Shown: one piece after another, positions 23,061 through 36,370 of the stretch
How positions within the stretch are numbered: position 1 is the first letter of the stretch
How the letters are laid out: every line of letters starts with the position of its first letter
Assembly (NCBI RefSeq): GCF_000283155.1
Contig: NW_004454210.1
Span: forward strand, 1,098,564 to 1,162,563
Length of the DNA stretch: 64,000 nucleotides
Source of the DNA: Ceratotherium simum simum
Lineage: Eukaryota; Chordata; Mammalia; Perissodactyla; Rhinocerotidae
Direction of reading: 5' to 3'
Program-made: the position numbers and the translations under genes
Notes under the pieces: model-generated
What the model saw: the letters and a program-made list of their open reading frames with translations, nothing else
What the model was told of the DNA's origin: nothing
Databases searched by the model: none

Positions 23061-23334
23061 CCCATCCCTACCTGACTTGGTGTTCCGCCAACCTGTTCAC
23101 CTGCCCGCCTCCCCAACTGCCTACTCACACAAATTTGTTTGATTATATCTGGATCTGGACAACTTTGCATCACTCAGTACACACATTTCTTACTCTCCTT
23201 CAGTTGTTCAACAATTTGGCCAGGGTCATTTGTGGATACTTTATTTGTAAGTGCAATCAATGAATATGATGTCAAATTTGTTTCTAATAACACAGTAGAC
23301 TAGATGTCCAGAAAACCTTCCCAGCACAGAACAC

Positions 23335-23710
23335 CTAAGAATCCTTTTTATTATATTTTGACTTTTTATTATAAAAATTTCCAAACATACACAAAAGTAG
23401 ACAATATAGTATAATGCACACCCATGTACCCCATTGCCTAGATTTTATAATAGTTAACATTTTTCCATTTTGCTTCATCCCTTTTTCTCTGAAGCATTTT
23501 AAAGTAATTACAGCTATCATGATGTTTCAGCCCTAAATATCTCACTATGAATCTCTATGGGGAATTCTTTTAAAAAACCAAGACTTTTTATTATGTGAAA
23601 TTTCAAACACACTTTGTAGAGAGAATGGTATAATGAATCTCCACATGTTTATCACTCAACTTCAATTATCAATCTTTGCCAGTCTTAAAAACATCTTTTT
23701 GAATGATGGC
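23335..23710. mobile_element. Ancient L1M-type 3' end, two similar segments
   Basis: 'ttattataaaaatttccaaa' with 'gtataatgcacacccatgta' is followed about 230 bp later by the parallel 'ttattatgtgaaatttcaaa' with 'gtataatgaatctccacatg'. These are two related copies of an L1M 3' UTR motif side by side. Confidence 0.55.
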
Positions 23711-24109
23711 TGAGCTGGCACAAAAATAAGGAAAAATCCTCAATTGCCCAGAAATTATAGAACGCTTAAATTGAGACAAGGAAGTGAGTTCTGAAGCCGG
23801 AGTTTGTGTTGGAACAAATCCCAGTTCACAGGTGGCCAAGAGCTTGCGCTTTAAAGGGCCACAGTGAGAGGGACAGGGGACAAATCTTGGGACAGGAGGT
23901 CAGATCAGAGACCCCTGAAAGGTGATATCTTTACTGAGTGAATGAGAAAAAATTCCGCCCCCACAGAGGGAGGTAGTGGACATATGTGTCTGGCTTAGCT
24001 TTGGCTCTGTGTGGAAGGGAAAAAAAGAAAACATGTTTTCTGGAGAGTTCCTAAGAACAGCTCCACTTTACTTGGATTTGGGGCCAAAAATTTTAGAAGG
24101 CCCTAAAAG

Positions 24110-25670
24110 ATTCCAAGATGAAAATTTAGTATCCACTGACAGAAGCAAATGAGTATATTTATCCCCTTCTTTAGAGGAATATACTTAAAAGCCAAACTTC
24201 AAATAACTCCCCCAGACAGATTTCCATGGAAGATAAACTCACAATCAAAAATCACAAAATACACAGGGAAGTAATCTACCATGAGAGTTAGCAGAAACCA
24301 CAAACTATAGAATCAGACCTGAAGAGACAGCATACATTAGAATTATCACATATAGGATATAAAATAATTGTGTTTAATATGTTTTAAAAATAAAAAAGAG
24401 TGTTAAAAAGAAATAGGAAAAATACCTAGTATGGGTGTGGAAAATGGTACAACTTTGGAAAATTATTTGGCAGTTTTAAATAAAGTTAAAATATACCCAT
24501 TCAGTCATTCTACTCCTGGGTATATACACAAGAAGAATGCACTCTTACATCCACAAAAAGACTTTATTCATAATCACCAAAACCTTGTAACAATCCACAT
24601 GCCCATCAATGGTAGGATGAATAAATAAATTATTAGATTCACACAATGGGATGCAATAAAAATGAATAATGGATACATGCAACAACATGGATAGATCTCA
24701 GATACATTACTAGATTGATAGAAGTCAGAATAATAGTTACCTTTGAGGAATTATTGACTGGAAAGTGGCACAGTGGAACATTCTGAGGTCTTAGAAATGT
24801 TCTATATTTTCACCTGGGTGGTGTTTACATGGATGTACACATATCTAAAAATTCATTATGATGTCCACTTAAGATTTACGCATTTTACAATATGTAAATT
24901 TTACCTCAGTATAAACAAAAGGGACCCAGCAAACTTGCAAAAGTACCAAAGAGAAATATAAACTATAATCACTGAAATTAGAAACTCAATTTATAAGAAA
25001 TTAGCAGATTAGACATAGTAGAAGAGAGAATTCATGAACTGAAAGATCCGAAGAGTTGAAGAAATGCAGCACAAACAGAGGCAAAGATGTAAAAATTATC
25101 AAAAGGTTAAGAAATATGGAGGGTTGTGTATGAAAGATTATATCTAATCGAGATTCCAGAAGTATGGAATAGAGGTAATGGGGCAGAAGCTTCGTTTGAA
25201 GAGCTAATGGCTAAGAATTTTTCTAATCGATGAGTTACACTAATCCTTGGGTTAGGGAAGCCCATCAAATTCCAACAAGATAAATAAAAAACATCCACAC
25301 ACAGACAATGTAATTGCAGAACACCTAAGGAAAAGAGATCTTAAAAGTAGCCAAAGAAAAGACAGATTATTACAAAGTAATGACAATAGGGCTGACAAGT
25401 GACTGTCAACAATGGATGCCAGGAGAGAGTGGGACATATCTTCAAAGCACTGAGAGACAATAACTACAACCCAGAATTGTATTTCTAGCAAAAATGGTCT
25501 TTGAGGAATAAGAGTGAAATAAAGATATATTCAGGCAAATCAAAAATGAAAATTTCTACCAACTGACCCTCAATGAAGGAATTTCAGGCAGAAGGAAAAT
25601 TATTGCAAGAAGGAAAGTTTGATATGAAAGGATGAATGGTGAGCAAAGCTAATATAATAAATATTGACTG
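24110..25670 (+). mobile_element. HAL1/L1M ORF1-region relic, interrupted
   Basis: The segments 24180-24425 and 24925-25670 read as decayed LINE ORF1-type sequence on the plus strand: 'agtagccaaagaaaagacag', 'ctgacaagtgactgtcaaca' and 'acaacccagaattgtatttc' occur in the order of HAL1 elements, which have ORF1 but no ORF2. A different L1M 3' end (about 24425-24925) separates the two parts. There is no open frame of note. Confidence 0.55.
24425..24925 (+). mobile_element. L1M 3' end inserted in the HAL1-like element
   Basis: 'actcctgggtatatacacaa', 'acatgcccatcaatggtagg' and 'caacaacatggatagatctc' mark the C-terminal ORF2/3' region of an L1. The 3' UTR words 'ttttacctcagtataaacaa' close the copy. 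HAL1-like sequence resumes after it. Confidence 0.65.
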
Positions 25671-26560
25671 ATTCAAAAATGGGCAAAAGACTTGAATAGA
25701 CATTTCTCCAAAGAAGATATAGAAACATCAAGTGAGCACATGAAAAGATGCTCAACAGTACTAATTATTAAGGACATGCAAATCAAAACTATAATGAGAT
25801 GCTACCTCACACCCATTATGATGGCTACTATCAACAAAACAGAAAACAACAAGCATTAGCAAGGATATGAAGAAATTGGAACCCTTGTGCACTGTTGTTA
25901 AGAATGTAAAATGGTGTAGCCACTGTGGAAAACAGCATAGCAGTTCCTCAAAAACTTAATAGAAGTACCATATGATCCAGCAATTCCACTTCTGGGTATA
26001 TACATAAAAGCAGAGTTTTGAAGAGATATTTGTACACCCATATTCATTGCAGCATTATTCACAATAGCTAAAAAGTGGAAGCAACCCAAGTGTCCATCCG
26101 TGGAAGAATGGATAAACAAAATGGGGTATATACATACAAGGGGAAATTATTTAGCCTTAAAAAGGAAGTAAATTTTGCTATGTGCTACAACATGGATGAC
26201 CTTGAGGACATTATGCTTAGTGAAATAAACCAATCACAAAAAGACAAATACTGTATGATTCCACTTATATGAGGTACTTTGAATAGTCAAAATCATAAAG
26301 ACAGAAAATAGAATAGTGGTTGCCAGGGGCTGGGAGCAGGGGAGAATGGGGGTTATTGCTTAACTCTATAAGAGTTTTGGTTTTGCAAGATGAAAAGAGT
26401 TCTGGAGATGGATGGTGGTAATGATTGCACAACAATATGAATGTACTTAACACCACTGAACTGTACACATAAAAATGGTCAAGATGGTAAATTTTATGTT
26501 ATGTGTATTTTACCACAATAAAAAATAAGTTAAAAAATAAAAAATAAATAAATAAGATGA
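25670..26560 (+). mobile_element. L1 3' end (ORF2 C-terminus and 3' UTR) with A-rich tail
   Basis: The copy begins 'aaaaatgggcaaaagacttg', passes through 'atttctccaaagaagatata' and 'agcaattccacttctgggta', and ends in AATAAAAAATAAG/TAAATAAATAAG at about 26515-26556. The ORF2 frame is broken several times; only short open stretches survive. Confidence 0.85.
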
Positions 26561-27900
26561 TAACAATAGCAAGTAGTGTGTGTGTCTTTAAATATATCTT
26601 TTCGGCAAAATAAACACTTAGCAACACCCCCTCTTCCAAATATAAATATTGACAGTATAAACCTTAATGTTCCTGTATAATTTGTAGGACTGAAAAAACA
26701 GAACTAAATATTGAACAACAATAGCATGTAAGTTGGGGTGTAGTGAAGATCAAAGTTAAAGCATATTTGGATCATGTATTTTTCTGAAGGAAGGTAAAGA
26801 TAGTGATTAACTTCAGATTTTTGGAAATTAAATATGCCTGATAAAATGTCTAGGGTAACCACCAAAAGAATAGAAACAGGGTATTACTTCCCAATTAGTA
26901 AAAGAGGAAAAAATAGAATTAAAAAAAAATCTAGGATGAAAGATAATTAAATAACAATAAAACAGTTTCTTAATAAAAACTGTAGTGAGCGGAAAAAAAT
27001 CTGAAATCCGTGGTTTCTAGGCTATACCAGCAGTATGCCACTAGGCTGAAAGAGCCCTGCTTTGGGACATTAATCTGGTTAGAAAATAACTGAGAAAACA
27101 TGGAAAGTGTCATAACAAGAAGTGTTAGAGAATCTGTCATTGGCATTCTCTTCTTGGAGATGGAACACAATCACTGAGCAATTCTAAATAAATACTTAAA
27201 TCACAGGAATTTAAAAAGTGATGTCAAAACAAAAGTTTGAGTTTCTATTTTTCGCAAAAATTTCCAAGAGTTTACCATCAAATGATGATGCCAATAGTAT
27301 TGTGAGGGGTAATCAAGTATTTCACCCTCAAGAGTTAATCAGGGGTGACAGGAGGGTTGATACAGAGAGTAACACGTTTCAAGCCAAGATTCTGTGCATG
27401 CTTTGAAATTTATGAAAGAAAAATCATAGGCCTTATCGATCCGAAGCTACCTTCAGAGTACAAAAAAATTCAAGGCGAATTAAAATATTCTTTTAAAACC
27501 TTTGTAATCAGATTGTTGATGGATGGAACAGAGCATTATAAAAGATGTATTGTTCTGTTACGCATTCTAGTTGTTCTGCTAACAATAATTCAGGAAAAAA
27601 AGAGCAATTAAAACTCGAAAAAATTACTGGAAAATTGCAGAAAACCAGAAAAAATGTGAAATGCATTTATATTTGTGTAGTTTTGTAGTAAACATCTACC
27701 TTTTGGTGACATTGTCTTTTTGTAAACTATTATCTGATTAATTGAAACCCAGTGAGAAAAGTAGAATGTATCTAAAGTTGAAAATATTTTATTTCTGAGA
27801 AAACTATGTCTATCAAGGGCACAGGGAATCTAATTTGTGAACAAGAGCAAGTATTTTGGGTTGGAAATCAAAGAGAAATATAAAGAAAACTTACAACTAA
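26560..27900. other. AT-rich intergenic DNA without recognised features
   Basis: I recognise no repeat family or gene here. Short open frames at 27218-27406 and 27345-27611 overlap in different frames. They may be part of the decayed element whose transposase-like core lies at 28230-28570, but I could not align them to anything. Confidence 0.4.
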
Positions 27901-27904
27901 TTTA

Positions 27905-28105
27905 AGTTGGTTTCTACAGATCGTGCAAACTTGCTGTGAACCTTAGGCAAGTTACTTAACCTTTCAGTGCTAGTTTCCTTTTCTGAAAAATGGGAATAAA
28001 TCATAGAAACTGCCTCGTAGTTGGTTGGGAAGATTCAATGAGTACATAAATGTAAAGCACTTAGAATAGTGGCTGGCACATAGCAAGCATTTAGAATTAT
28101 TAATA
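27905..28105 (+). mobile_element. MIR SINE
   Basis: 'ttaggcaagttacttaacct', 'ttttctgaaaaatgggaata' and 'tggctggcacatagcaagca' give a nearly complete MIR 3' two-thirds. Confidence 0.88.
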
Positions 28106-28229
28106 AAATAATAAAGATGAACATTTTCTGTAAATTACTCATAAGATACAACAAGACAACTGATGATGTAATGATGCCAAGCTCTCAACCTGTGCAAGAT
28201 TCCTGCAAAAAATGTCCTGAACCATCTTA

Positions 28230-28985
<756 letters not shown>

Positions 28986-30649
28986 TAAGAAAAAAACTTC
29001 ATGGTAATTCAGGTAGTATATTTCCCCTACTACATCAGAAAAACTATTTATAATAAATGTTTATTTCCAATAAATAGTAGCTGTATTACTAAATTTGTGT
29101 TTTCAAAAGCCGATAACAGCAAAAGGAAAGAAATTTCAGACACACTGTTTAGAGGAACAGTATATTAAACGAAGAAACAGCTAAACACGGGCAAGAATTT
29201 TCAGCGTGCCTGCCTGTCACGTCCACACCTTCACATACACCCTACTGTCCTGGGTGAACCGCATGGCCCTCCTCCTGGCCACAGCCGATTGGATTCAGGT
29301 GGTCACCATGAGCTTGCAGATGACTTTGATTTAGGGCTGGGCTCAAGCAAAGAGATGCTCTCTCAGGCATTTGAACTAGGTGACCCGAGGGGAAATGACA
29401 CTTGGTAGTGGACAGAGGGGCAGCAAACCAGGGAGGTGGGGACGCTGTCTGGAGCTCCGGAGGGCCAGGTCTCAGGGTGAGCCCAGGGCAGCAGCCCCCG
29501 CGGAGAAGCCATCCTGGCTTCAGTCAGAAGGCTTAAGTTGTACTTAAGGCCAGGAGCACAGCCTTTACTGTGGAACTGCTCCCCCACGTCTGTCTCCCAA
29601 GCAGCTCTTAAGCCTCTGAGAGCATTCCTCATGTCTCGTTTCCTCCTGTCCCCCTACAGTAGATGTTCACCAGGCTCCTTGGGAAATGGAGTAGTTAGGT
29701 AAGAGCAGAGTTAGGAAATCCGGCCGGGTGAAGGATGTGATGAGAGTGGAATGCAGAGCAGGAGGACGACTCTTGACCTCTTACTGGATCCCCTGAAAGG
29801 TGGCTGGAGTATTGGTGGCATCAGTAGCTGGGGAGAGGCCTAGAGGAAGACCATGAGACAGCCCTGGGAAGTCTCCGGAGCCTGGTGTTGAGGATGGGGC
29901 CTGATAATGTAGACACTCATCCCCAGGAGAGCAGCTTCTATAAGCCCCAATTCCTCAGCCCTGGTGCCTCAAAGGCATCTGTCATCTGGCCTTGTCCACT
30001 CCTCTCTAACAGACCCCGGGCCACCTGGCTAGCTGGTGTCTCAGTCCCCACACACCATGCCCATTCCCCCTCAGTGCTTTTGCTCGTGAGGTTTCTGCCA
30101 CCTAGCCTGCCTTCCTCCTCCCCACCAATGCCAACCCTGCTCCACCTTCAAGGCCTGTTCTAGTCTCACTTCTTCCAGGCAGCCCTTCCCACCTTCCCTC
30201 TCCTAAACAGCACCCTTTGGAGTCTTCAGGCCACTACCTACACTTGCATTTGTGTAACTCAGGGAATGCATGTGGTAGGGACATGGGACTCCCTAGGACC
30301 ATGGCATGAAAAGAACAAGGCAGCCACTGCCCTTGGTTCCCACACTAGAAATTCAGGCCCTCCACACCCCTCTTTTGCCTCATTCCATGGCCCACCCCCC
30401 AAAGAGAAAAGAGAGTCAGACAACGTTCCTTTCTCCCACCTCCATGTCTGGGTTTCTAGTACTCCTCCTCCCATGTCCAGGGAGCCTCTGGTTCCAGTTG
30501 TTCTCTCTCCTTCTGCCTCCACAAAAGCACAAGATGCTTCTCCCAGCCTGTGGCTCACCCAGTCACCCCCACCCAGCCCCGGGGGCACCCCTGTCTCTGC
30601 CCCATACCACAGCATCAGCCCAGGCCCTCAGCCCCAGCGCCTGGCAGCC

Positions 30650-30770
30650 ACCATCCTTTAATGAGCATATTAGTGCTCAGGTGTGGCGAGCCCAGGATTC
30701 TCAGTAAGCTGGGGTGAGCCTCTCGTTATCCTAATGAGCTGGCTGGCAGCTCTTCTCGAGACCCTCCTCT
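30650..30770. promoter_or_regulatory. Candidate regulatory element with paired TAATGAGC octamers
   Basis: The octamer TAATGAGC occurs at 30659-30666 and again at 30732-30739, in otherwise repeat-free DNA. It is accompanied by CAGGTGTGG (an E-box/T-box-like word near 30679) and GGATTC. TAAT is the core of homeodomain sites. Regulatory function is inferred. Confidence 0.3.
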
Positions 30771-31202
30771 TTCTCCAGGGATCACAGACTTTGTCCCCTC
30801 GGTTGCACCACTGAGTCTGCCCTTCCTTTCCCACCCTGCCACCACTCGCAGCTCAGGACTCAATCTTGCTGGCCCCATTCCCCATTGTCTGGGAACCTGA
30901 CTCCAGGCCCTGACCTGTCCTCAGTGCTGACACTGGTTTGTGGAATTTCTGGTTGCTCAGACATGAACCACAAACAAGGCCAGGACATGCTAAGCCAAGC
31001 TTTCTCTTGTCCCATCACTTCCTTCAGTGCAATTTGCTCTTCCTCCAGGACGCCTTCCCTGACCACTCTAAATCTGACTTGGATCTGCCTGTTCTCTCCA
31101 GAGGAGTCTGAAGCTCACAAATGATTCTATAACATGTGTTCACCTTTTGCATCTCTATAAGACGTTTATAAATATATAGAATGCAGTGATTATATGAAGC
31201 AC

Positions 31203-31390
31203 TTTTCCAGCATTCAACAGATTTTTACTGAACACCTACTGCATGCCAAGCATTGTACTTGGTGCTGATGGCAAAGCAGCAAGCAAGACAAAACATGGTG
31301 CCCCTCTCATGGAGCTTAGCAAGTAGCATGTTGGGTGGAAGAGAACAAGCAAGCAGACATTGATGGCACAGTGTGCAATGGTGTTGAGTG
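31203..31390 (+). mobile_element. L2 LINE 3' end
   Basis: 'cattcaacagatttttactg', 'tactgcatgccaagcattgt' and 'gtgcccctctcatggagctt' follow the L2 3' terminal layout. Confidence 0.8.
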
Positions 31391-32294
31391 GGTGGCAGGA
31401 GGCGTTTTGGGAGCACATGGCAAGAACACAATGTCAAAGATGCCAACAATTTCTGGTTCCACCCAAACCCCCATCTGAGGAAACTCTGGCCCAAAGAGTC
31501 CTATTCTGCCACCCACCACCCCACCTCTCCACAGTTCATCAGACCAAGAATGGACTTGCGATCCACGGGAGCCAATCCTTGGCCTGGCCAGTGACCTATA
31601 AAGGGGCTCACTCTCAGAAATGTGAGCTAAGAGACACAGAGGGGAGTTGCAGTTAAAGGTGTGTCTAGGCCTTGTGGACAGGGCTGCCTGCACACTGAAG
31701 TCATGAGGGAACAAAGATGAAGGGTGCTGGGAGAGAGGGAGGAGAAGGGAGCTGATTGGCAGAGACATCACAGTGGGCCCCTGAGGGGGAAGGCTCAGGG
31801 CTCCTGTTCCTGCTCACCAGGCATCTGGACAGTGAACCACACAACCCCAAAATGAAGGAGACCTGCTGAGACAGGGCCCTAGACAAGGCTTGAGCAAGGA
31901 GTGGGATAGGTCAAGAGAGGCTGCTGGGGATGTGAAGGATCAGGAAACTGAGCTCCCATCAGGAGTTTTCAGGAGGTGAGAATGTTTGTCATGGTGTGAG
32001 TAAGACCCCCAGGGGACATGGCCATACCACTGCACTCACCGAAGCATGAGTAAATAGTAGAAATTTAATAGAAATTTAAAACAGCAGAACTACATTTGCT
32101 TTGAGCAGAATAAATATATGTGCCGTTCCTTCCTTCTTCCTTCCTTCCTTCTCTCTCTCTCTTTCGTATTATACTTTCTTATCACCAAGGAAATGCATGT
32201 TCATTATGGAAATTTTTCAAAATACAGGAAAGCAGAAAGAGCTACATAAATTCTTCGAAATCCCACCACCCAGATATCATTTTAAAAACTTTAC

Positions 32295-32500
32295 TGTTTA
32301 TTAATATTAATAATAGCTAATATTTATTGAGCTCTTTCTAGATACAAAGCACTGTTCTAAGACTTTCCATGCATTATTTTATTTAATCCTCATGATGCTA
32401 TGAGACAAATACTCTTTTTTAACACAACCTAACAGATGAGGAAACCGAGACACAGTTTAAGTAGGAGGCAGAACTGCAAATTGAATCTGGGCAGGCAATA
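32295..32500 (-). mobile_element. MIR SINE
   Basis: 'tagctaatatttattgagct', 'attttatttaatcctcatga' and 'gatgaggaaaccgagacaca' give a full-length-like MIR in reverse. Confidence 0.88.
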
Positions 32501-33019
32501 ACGAACTCAAGCAATAAGCAGTGTTAAAATTTTGATGTACATATTTGTGGTCTTTGAAAAAAGATCATAAACTAACATGGACTCCTTTTCTATTTCTCTT
32601 TACAAATATATTTTGAAAGAATTTCAAGTATAGTCATACTTCATATACTTTATCTAGTTCAAGTGATATATTTGTGCTAGAGAAAGTAAAAAAGATGATT
32701 TTAAAGAGGAAAACAAAAATCATTTGTGATCCTACCACCCAGAAGACCACTGTTTACATTTAGGAGTCCATCCTCCATTCTTGGAATGAATTTAGGATTA
32801 AGAACATAACTGCTGCTCCTAAACCCAGCAACATCTCCCAGGGAGTCTTTTAATGAGCTGGGAAACCACAAGAGCATTCGACAGTTGGGTGCACACTGGA
32901 GGATGTGAATTATATCCGAAATCTTGAAGAACGCTTCTGTCTGATGCAGAGGAGTATGTTCCAGATTGTAATGTTAAACGTTGCACAGAGGCTTTACAAA
33001 CACCCTGGTTGCAGTGGAA

Positions 33020-33130
33020 ACAGAACCGGGCCGGGATCACAAAGCTGGACTCTCTTTCTGAGACCCATGAGCTGGGGAAGTCATTTCCTGCCTGAGCCTC
33101 AGTTTCCTCATCTGTACAATGAGCTGCTAC
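33020..33130 (+). mobile_element. MIR SINE fragment
   Basis: 'gagctggggaagtcatttcc' followed by 'tgagcctcagtttcctcatc' is the MIR core. Confidence 0.75.
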
Positions 33131-33534
33131 ATTTCTAAGAATGAGAGAACGTCAGTGGAGCTTCATTTCTGGGTTATCTGCTGTGTTTTGGACGATTCCT
33201 GACACAGTTCCCACCCAGCTCTGGCACGAACAACAAGAGGGCCAGTATTATGAAAGGGGCCAGGGTCAGGGAACACCAAAGGCTTACAGGCTCTCAAACA
33301 GGGTGTGAGCTCTGTTTTCCTGGAGGGCTGGGCCAGCCAAGCCGATTAGGGGCCCAGGAGCAGCTGTGGGCCAAGGGAGGCCGCTGGGAGCGAGGGGATT
33401 CAAACGGCTCTTTCCCACCCTCTCCCCCACCCTCCTGCTCTGTGTAAAAATTCCAAACTCCCAATCAAACCCCCTTCTCTTTTCTCCTTTCATTCACCTG
33501 CCCATCTTCCTCTCCTCTTCTCTCCTTTTCTATC

Positions 33535-33665
33535 CAAACTCATAATTAATCGCTCAAGGCAAAAGTAATGAATGTTAATTGGCCATCTGTAGGAAGACTA
33601 ATTAAAATCTACCACGCTGGGGTTTCAAACATACCTATAGCAACGGAGTGAATCGGGAATGAGGC
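33535..33665. promoter_or_regulatory. Candidate homeodomain-site cluster
   Basis: Within about 80 bp there are CATAATTAATCG (33540), AAGTAATGAATGTTAATTGG (33563) and GACTAATTAAAATC (33596): at least five TAAT/ATTA cores in non-repetitive DNA flanked by ordinary GC content. The density is unlike the surroundings. It is a candidate enhancer, possibly for EMX1, 18.5 kb upstream of its exon 1. Confidence 0.35.
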
Positions 33666-33752
33666 GAGGAGGGACTGAGGTAACAGCTGAAAGACTGCAA
33701 AACACCATTGGGCTTAGGTGTGAGGGAACACTGCCAGAGAGGGGCCAAGATA

Positions 33753-33785
33753 CTGGGGAGAGAGAGAGAGAAAGAGAGAGAGAGG
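33753..33785. repeat. (GA)n purine tract
   Basis: GAGAGAGAGAGA is interrupted once by AAAG and continues as GAGAGAGAGAGG. Confidence 0.85.
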
Positions 33786-34001
33786 AGAAACTTCCTTGAT
33801 GTACTCTCACCACTGCAGGACCTGGCATTTTGTTGCTGTTCTGTTTTGTTTTCAACAAACACTTTTACACATTTCCTTCTCGCTGGACCTGGCTTAAGGG
33901 GTGGATGGAGTTTGTCAACACACAATTGTTGTCCCTCAGTCACAGGCCTGAACACATCCATTTACCCAGGAACACCTGCACCATGTCAAAATCACACCCA
34001 G

Positions 34002-34025
34002 ACACACACACACACACACACACAC
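34002..34025. repeat. (AC)12 microsatellite
   Basis: Twelve perfect AC units, followed to about 34420 by a looser field of CACA, ACATG and CATGT words. Confidence 0.95.
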
Positions 34026-35696
34026 GCTGGTTAAATCACATGCACTGCTTTGCACAGGTTCACGCTTGCAAGGTAATACTCTGTTGCATGTGTACACATG
34101 CACACCCAGTTATAAACTGAGAGCAACGCAGGGACACAACATGTGGGTACACACAATCACACATAGTGACATGTATGCATGCTGTTGTATGCATACATGG
34201 TTTAAACATACAAACCTACTGCCATTCAAATGTAAATACAGGTGTGTACTCACAGTAGTTTACATTTACACTCACATTCACGCAATAGTCTTATAGGCAT
34301 GTGCTTACAGTTATACACCCAAACCCACATTTGCATGCACATGTTGTTGTCTGGGAAGGTTTACATCAAAACACTTATACACAGGTACACACATAATCAC
34401 ACAAACTTTCCCTCCATGCATAAGCAGAGCCAAATGTTCAAGCACCCAGATGACTAACATTAATATTAAGGTGGCACAGTTACACACACACGTGGCTGGG
34501 GCCCAGGGCAGGCCCATGTGTGGTTCATATGTATCCATATGTGTGCACACAGAGACCCCAGCCCCAGGAGAGAACATAGCCCAGATTATGGCCTCTCACC
34601 TTCCTGAAAAAACAGAGCTGGAGCTACAGATACAAGGGCTTAGGCCTCATCTCCTCTCTCAGAACACTGTGCTTCAAGCAACATGAGCGCTCACAGCTTG
34701 CCCAGAATGTCCCATCCAACCTTTGGGCAGAAAGGTTGGTGGATCTGAGGAAAGAGCAAGAGATGGCCTGGGGGTCGGGCTTGGCTTTGATGAGACCAGG
34801 TCAGGGGTGAGGCTGCCAGCCTGTGGGGTGGGTGCAGGGCCTTTGTACTCTCTGTATCTTGAAAGGGTCAGTTCCGTGGGTCTGGGGAGGGAACACTGGG
34901 TGGGCAGGGCATTGTGGGAAGAGCCCTGACACAGGAGCTGTGTCCCTCGGCCAGGGTCCCTGTTTTCTGGTACTGGAGTACCAGAAAAAAAGACTGCCCT
35001 CCTTTCTGGGCAGTTTCTGCGTCCTCTTCCTCATTGCTGTAAAATCCCTTTATGATAGCTTAGATTAAAGCAGGAGGGAGTGCAAACACAAAAAAGAACT
35101 TCCTGACACATGGGGGTGTTGGATGACAACCTGGAAAGAGTCACCAGAGAGAGAGGGAACAGGGCTCCTTATAAGAAAGGGTAAAGGAGACCTCTGCAGC
35201 CCAGAGTCAGTGCCCAAGGCACATCCTCAGGTCCAGCAGTGATAGCACCTGGGAGAAGAGCAGGCCAAAGGAGGACAATGTGCCCGGCGCCCCCAGAGGG
35301 CCCTGTATGCTGGGTGTATCCCCGGAAGGTGGGAGTCAGCCGCAGAAGGAATTCCCAGCTGTAATAAGCAGGCTGAAGAGAATCCCTGGTGTTCCAAGAG
35401 TGACCAACACCCATGAGGCCAGGCGCTCATCATGACCCATCTGGGATCCAAGGGGCTTGGCTACTTTACATTCCCGCCCAACAAAGAGGAGACCCAGCTG
35501 CTCCGATTCCCCAGGGCCACAAGCCAGGCCACAAAAGCCACGTCCAGTGGGCTGTCTCCTAAAACTGGGTGGCCCCTGGGCCTCTCCCTGTGCAGGACAG
35601 GAAAGACCGGGGCCGGCCTCCCAGGGTGAGTCTCCGGGCCCTCGGGGATCTCCTTCTGCCGGGCTAAGGCCCCAGAATTCTCTGGGAGGAATAGGC

Positions 35697-35965
35697 GCAC
35701 ACACACACACACGCACACACAGACTCTCTCTCTCTCACACACATTCTCTCTCACACACACACACAACCCTGTGACAGCTTCCACATTTGGAGCTGACAGA
35801 TGTGCAAGGTAACAGCTCGGCACCGCCTGTGCAGCTGAGGCCTCGGCATCGCGAGCTGGATTATTTCCAGCGAGGCTCAGGGCGGTTGTGTGAGCACACA
35901 CTCGGGTGTGTGTGAGTGTGTGTGTGAGAGAAGGAGAGTGTATGAGTGTGTGTGAGGGTGTGTGG
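35697..35965. repeat. Inverted pair of AC-rich and GT-rich simple repeats
   Basis: An AC/CT compound repeat (35697-35767) and a GT/GA compound repeat (35905-35965) lie on the same strand about 140 bp apart and are complementary in composition. Between them lies repeat-free DNA with E-box words (CAGATGTG, CAGCTG) and GGATTA near 35861. Confidence 0.8.
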
Positions 35966-36319
35966 CTTCTCTCGATCCCTCTCTCTCCATCTAAGTCTGT
36001 CTTACTGTATTTTCAAATCTTTCTGCCTCTGTCTGTTTTCCTCCCTTTCTCCACCTTCCGCTCACTGTCCTGCTCACCCTGTCTCAGTCTTTCACCTTCG
36101 CTATGTTTGTTTTTGTGTCTTGGCCTGGATGTTCTAGAGAGGAGAGGGGACTGACCTCCTCTCAACTCCTTCAGTTTGCCCCTGGTCCCTTTCCTGTCCC
36201 ACCCAGACCACAGGATGGACCCATAGCAAAAGCCCATTTTGTTCCAGATAATGAAGTAGCCGTCCCTGCCCCATGCACAGGGCTCCTGCCAGGGGGACGG
36301 ATGGGAGAATCTGGGGCTG

Positions 36320-36370
36320 TCCTGTTAATTAATTATTTTTCACAGCTCCCTTTTTAATGCTCTAGTGAAA
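36320..36370. promoter_or_regulatory. TTAATTAATTA-containing candidate site
   Basis: TGTTAATTAATTATTTTTCA is followed by CCTTTTTAATGCTCTAG in unique sequence. These are strong homeodomain-type cores. Function is inferred only. Confidence 0.25.

Noticed and set aside
35336..35901. Frames of 126-146 codons over the AC/GT repeat region
   Set aside because: They are driven by Cys/Val runs from GT repeats and have no homology signal.
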